A stretch of 64,000 nt of DNA from Pseudomonadota bacterium (lineage in GTDB: Bacteria > Pseudomonadota > Gammaproteobacteria > Burkholderiales > Burkholderiaceae_C): the NCBI GenBank assembly GCA_018241225.1, contig JAFEEG010000010.1, positions 62,001 to 126,000 of the forward strand. Direction: 5' to 3'. Shown in pieces: positions 63,984 through 64,000 of this stretch (position 1 is the first letter of the stretch; the number at the start of each line of letters is the position of its first letter). The notes under the pieces are model-generated. The model saw only the letters and a list, made by a program, of their open reading frames with translations. It had not been told where the DNA came from and ran no database searches. A program made the position numbers and the translations under genes.

Positions 63984-64000
63984 ATGGGCAACACACCGTC
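63984..64000 (+). CDS. Possible start of a gene running off the right edge
   Basis: ATG at 63984, eight bases after AAGGAC, opens MGNTP before the window ends. Too short to identify; included because the spacing of the ribosome site is good. Confidence 0.3.

Overview
The window reads as chromosomal DNA of a GC-rich betaproteobacterium. Gene content and protein style (urtABCDE, a pca cluster with an amino-acid-type ABC transporter, orphan Bug-type binding proteins, DUF3297, DUF3014, an intergenic hairpin array of a kind I associate with Variovorax/Acidovorax) suggest Comamonadaceae, probably Variovorax-like. That placement is inference from gene content, not a database match. Coding density is high, no gap exceeds 300 bases, and I see no rRNA, tRNA, CRISPR array, insertion sequence or phage.

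Layout. 1-3434 (minus) is a housekeeping run: PHP phosphatase, EamA permease, YciO, M50 protease and the start of trpS. 3629-5716 (plus) holds ppk2 and a PHB-depolymerase-type hydrolase. 5826-11637 (plus) is the complete urea ABC transporter urtABCDE, with an NtrC-like palindrome upstream and hairpins between urtA and urtB. 11747-18655 is mixed: two MFS permeases, a vapBC toxin-antitoxin pair, a lone cNMP-binding protein, a small membrane protein, ureD with a nucleoside deaminase (no urease subunits here), DUF3297 and OsmC. 18686-28800 is a protocatechuate-branch catabolic cluster: a divergent IclR regulator, an AroE-like oxidoreductase, a five-gene branched-chain-type ABC transporter, pcaB, pcaC, an MFS permease and pcaD, almost all translationally coupled. 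pcaGH and the thiolase/transferase genes are absent. 28810-38692 holds a DJ-1 protein, FrnE-type DsbA, nitronate monooxygenase, DUF3014, divergent selD/mnmH, a Tat-exported dienelactone hydrolase, an MBL hydrolase, an AraC regulator and an (alpha/alpha)6 glycosidase. 38697-42503 (minus) is an acyl-CoA ligase / acyl-CoA dehydrogenase / Bug-protein operon.

42774-49589 contains an orphan binding protein, small genes, glutamate dehydrogenase, and a LysR-controlled pair made of a polar amino-acid binding protein and a NifS-like enzyme. 49801-52644 holds DoxX, a Crp/Fnr regulator and a divergent membrane protein that fuses a haem-b-like membrane domain, a [2Fe-2S] ferredoxin domain and a class III nucleotidyl cyclase. 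This is the most interesting module, a possible redox-to-cyclic-nucleotide switch. 52707-57181 has an FAD oxidoreductase, a lone ABC ATPase, a peroxiredoxin-like protein, a DnaJ-like protein and a SnoaL-like protein. 57271-61436 is a coupled signalling pair: a REC-PAS-kinase-REC-Hpt protein and a REC-PP2C-STAS protein. The right end has a methyltransferase and an M19 dipeptidase interrupted by an in-frame TAG.

Common themes are nitrogen acquisition (urea transport, glutamate dehydrogenase, deaminase), aromatic-acid catabolism, and redox or stress signalling.
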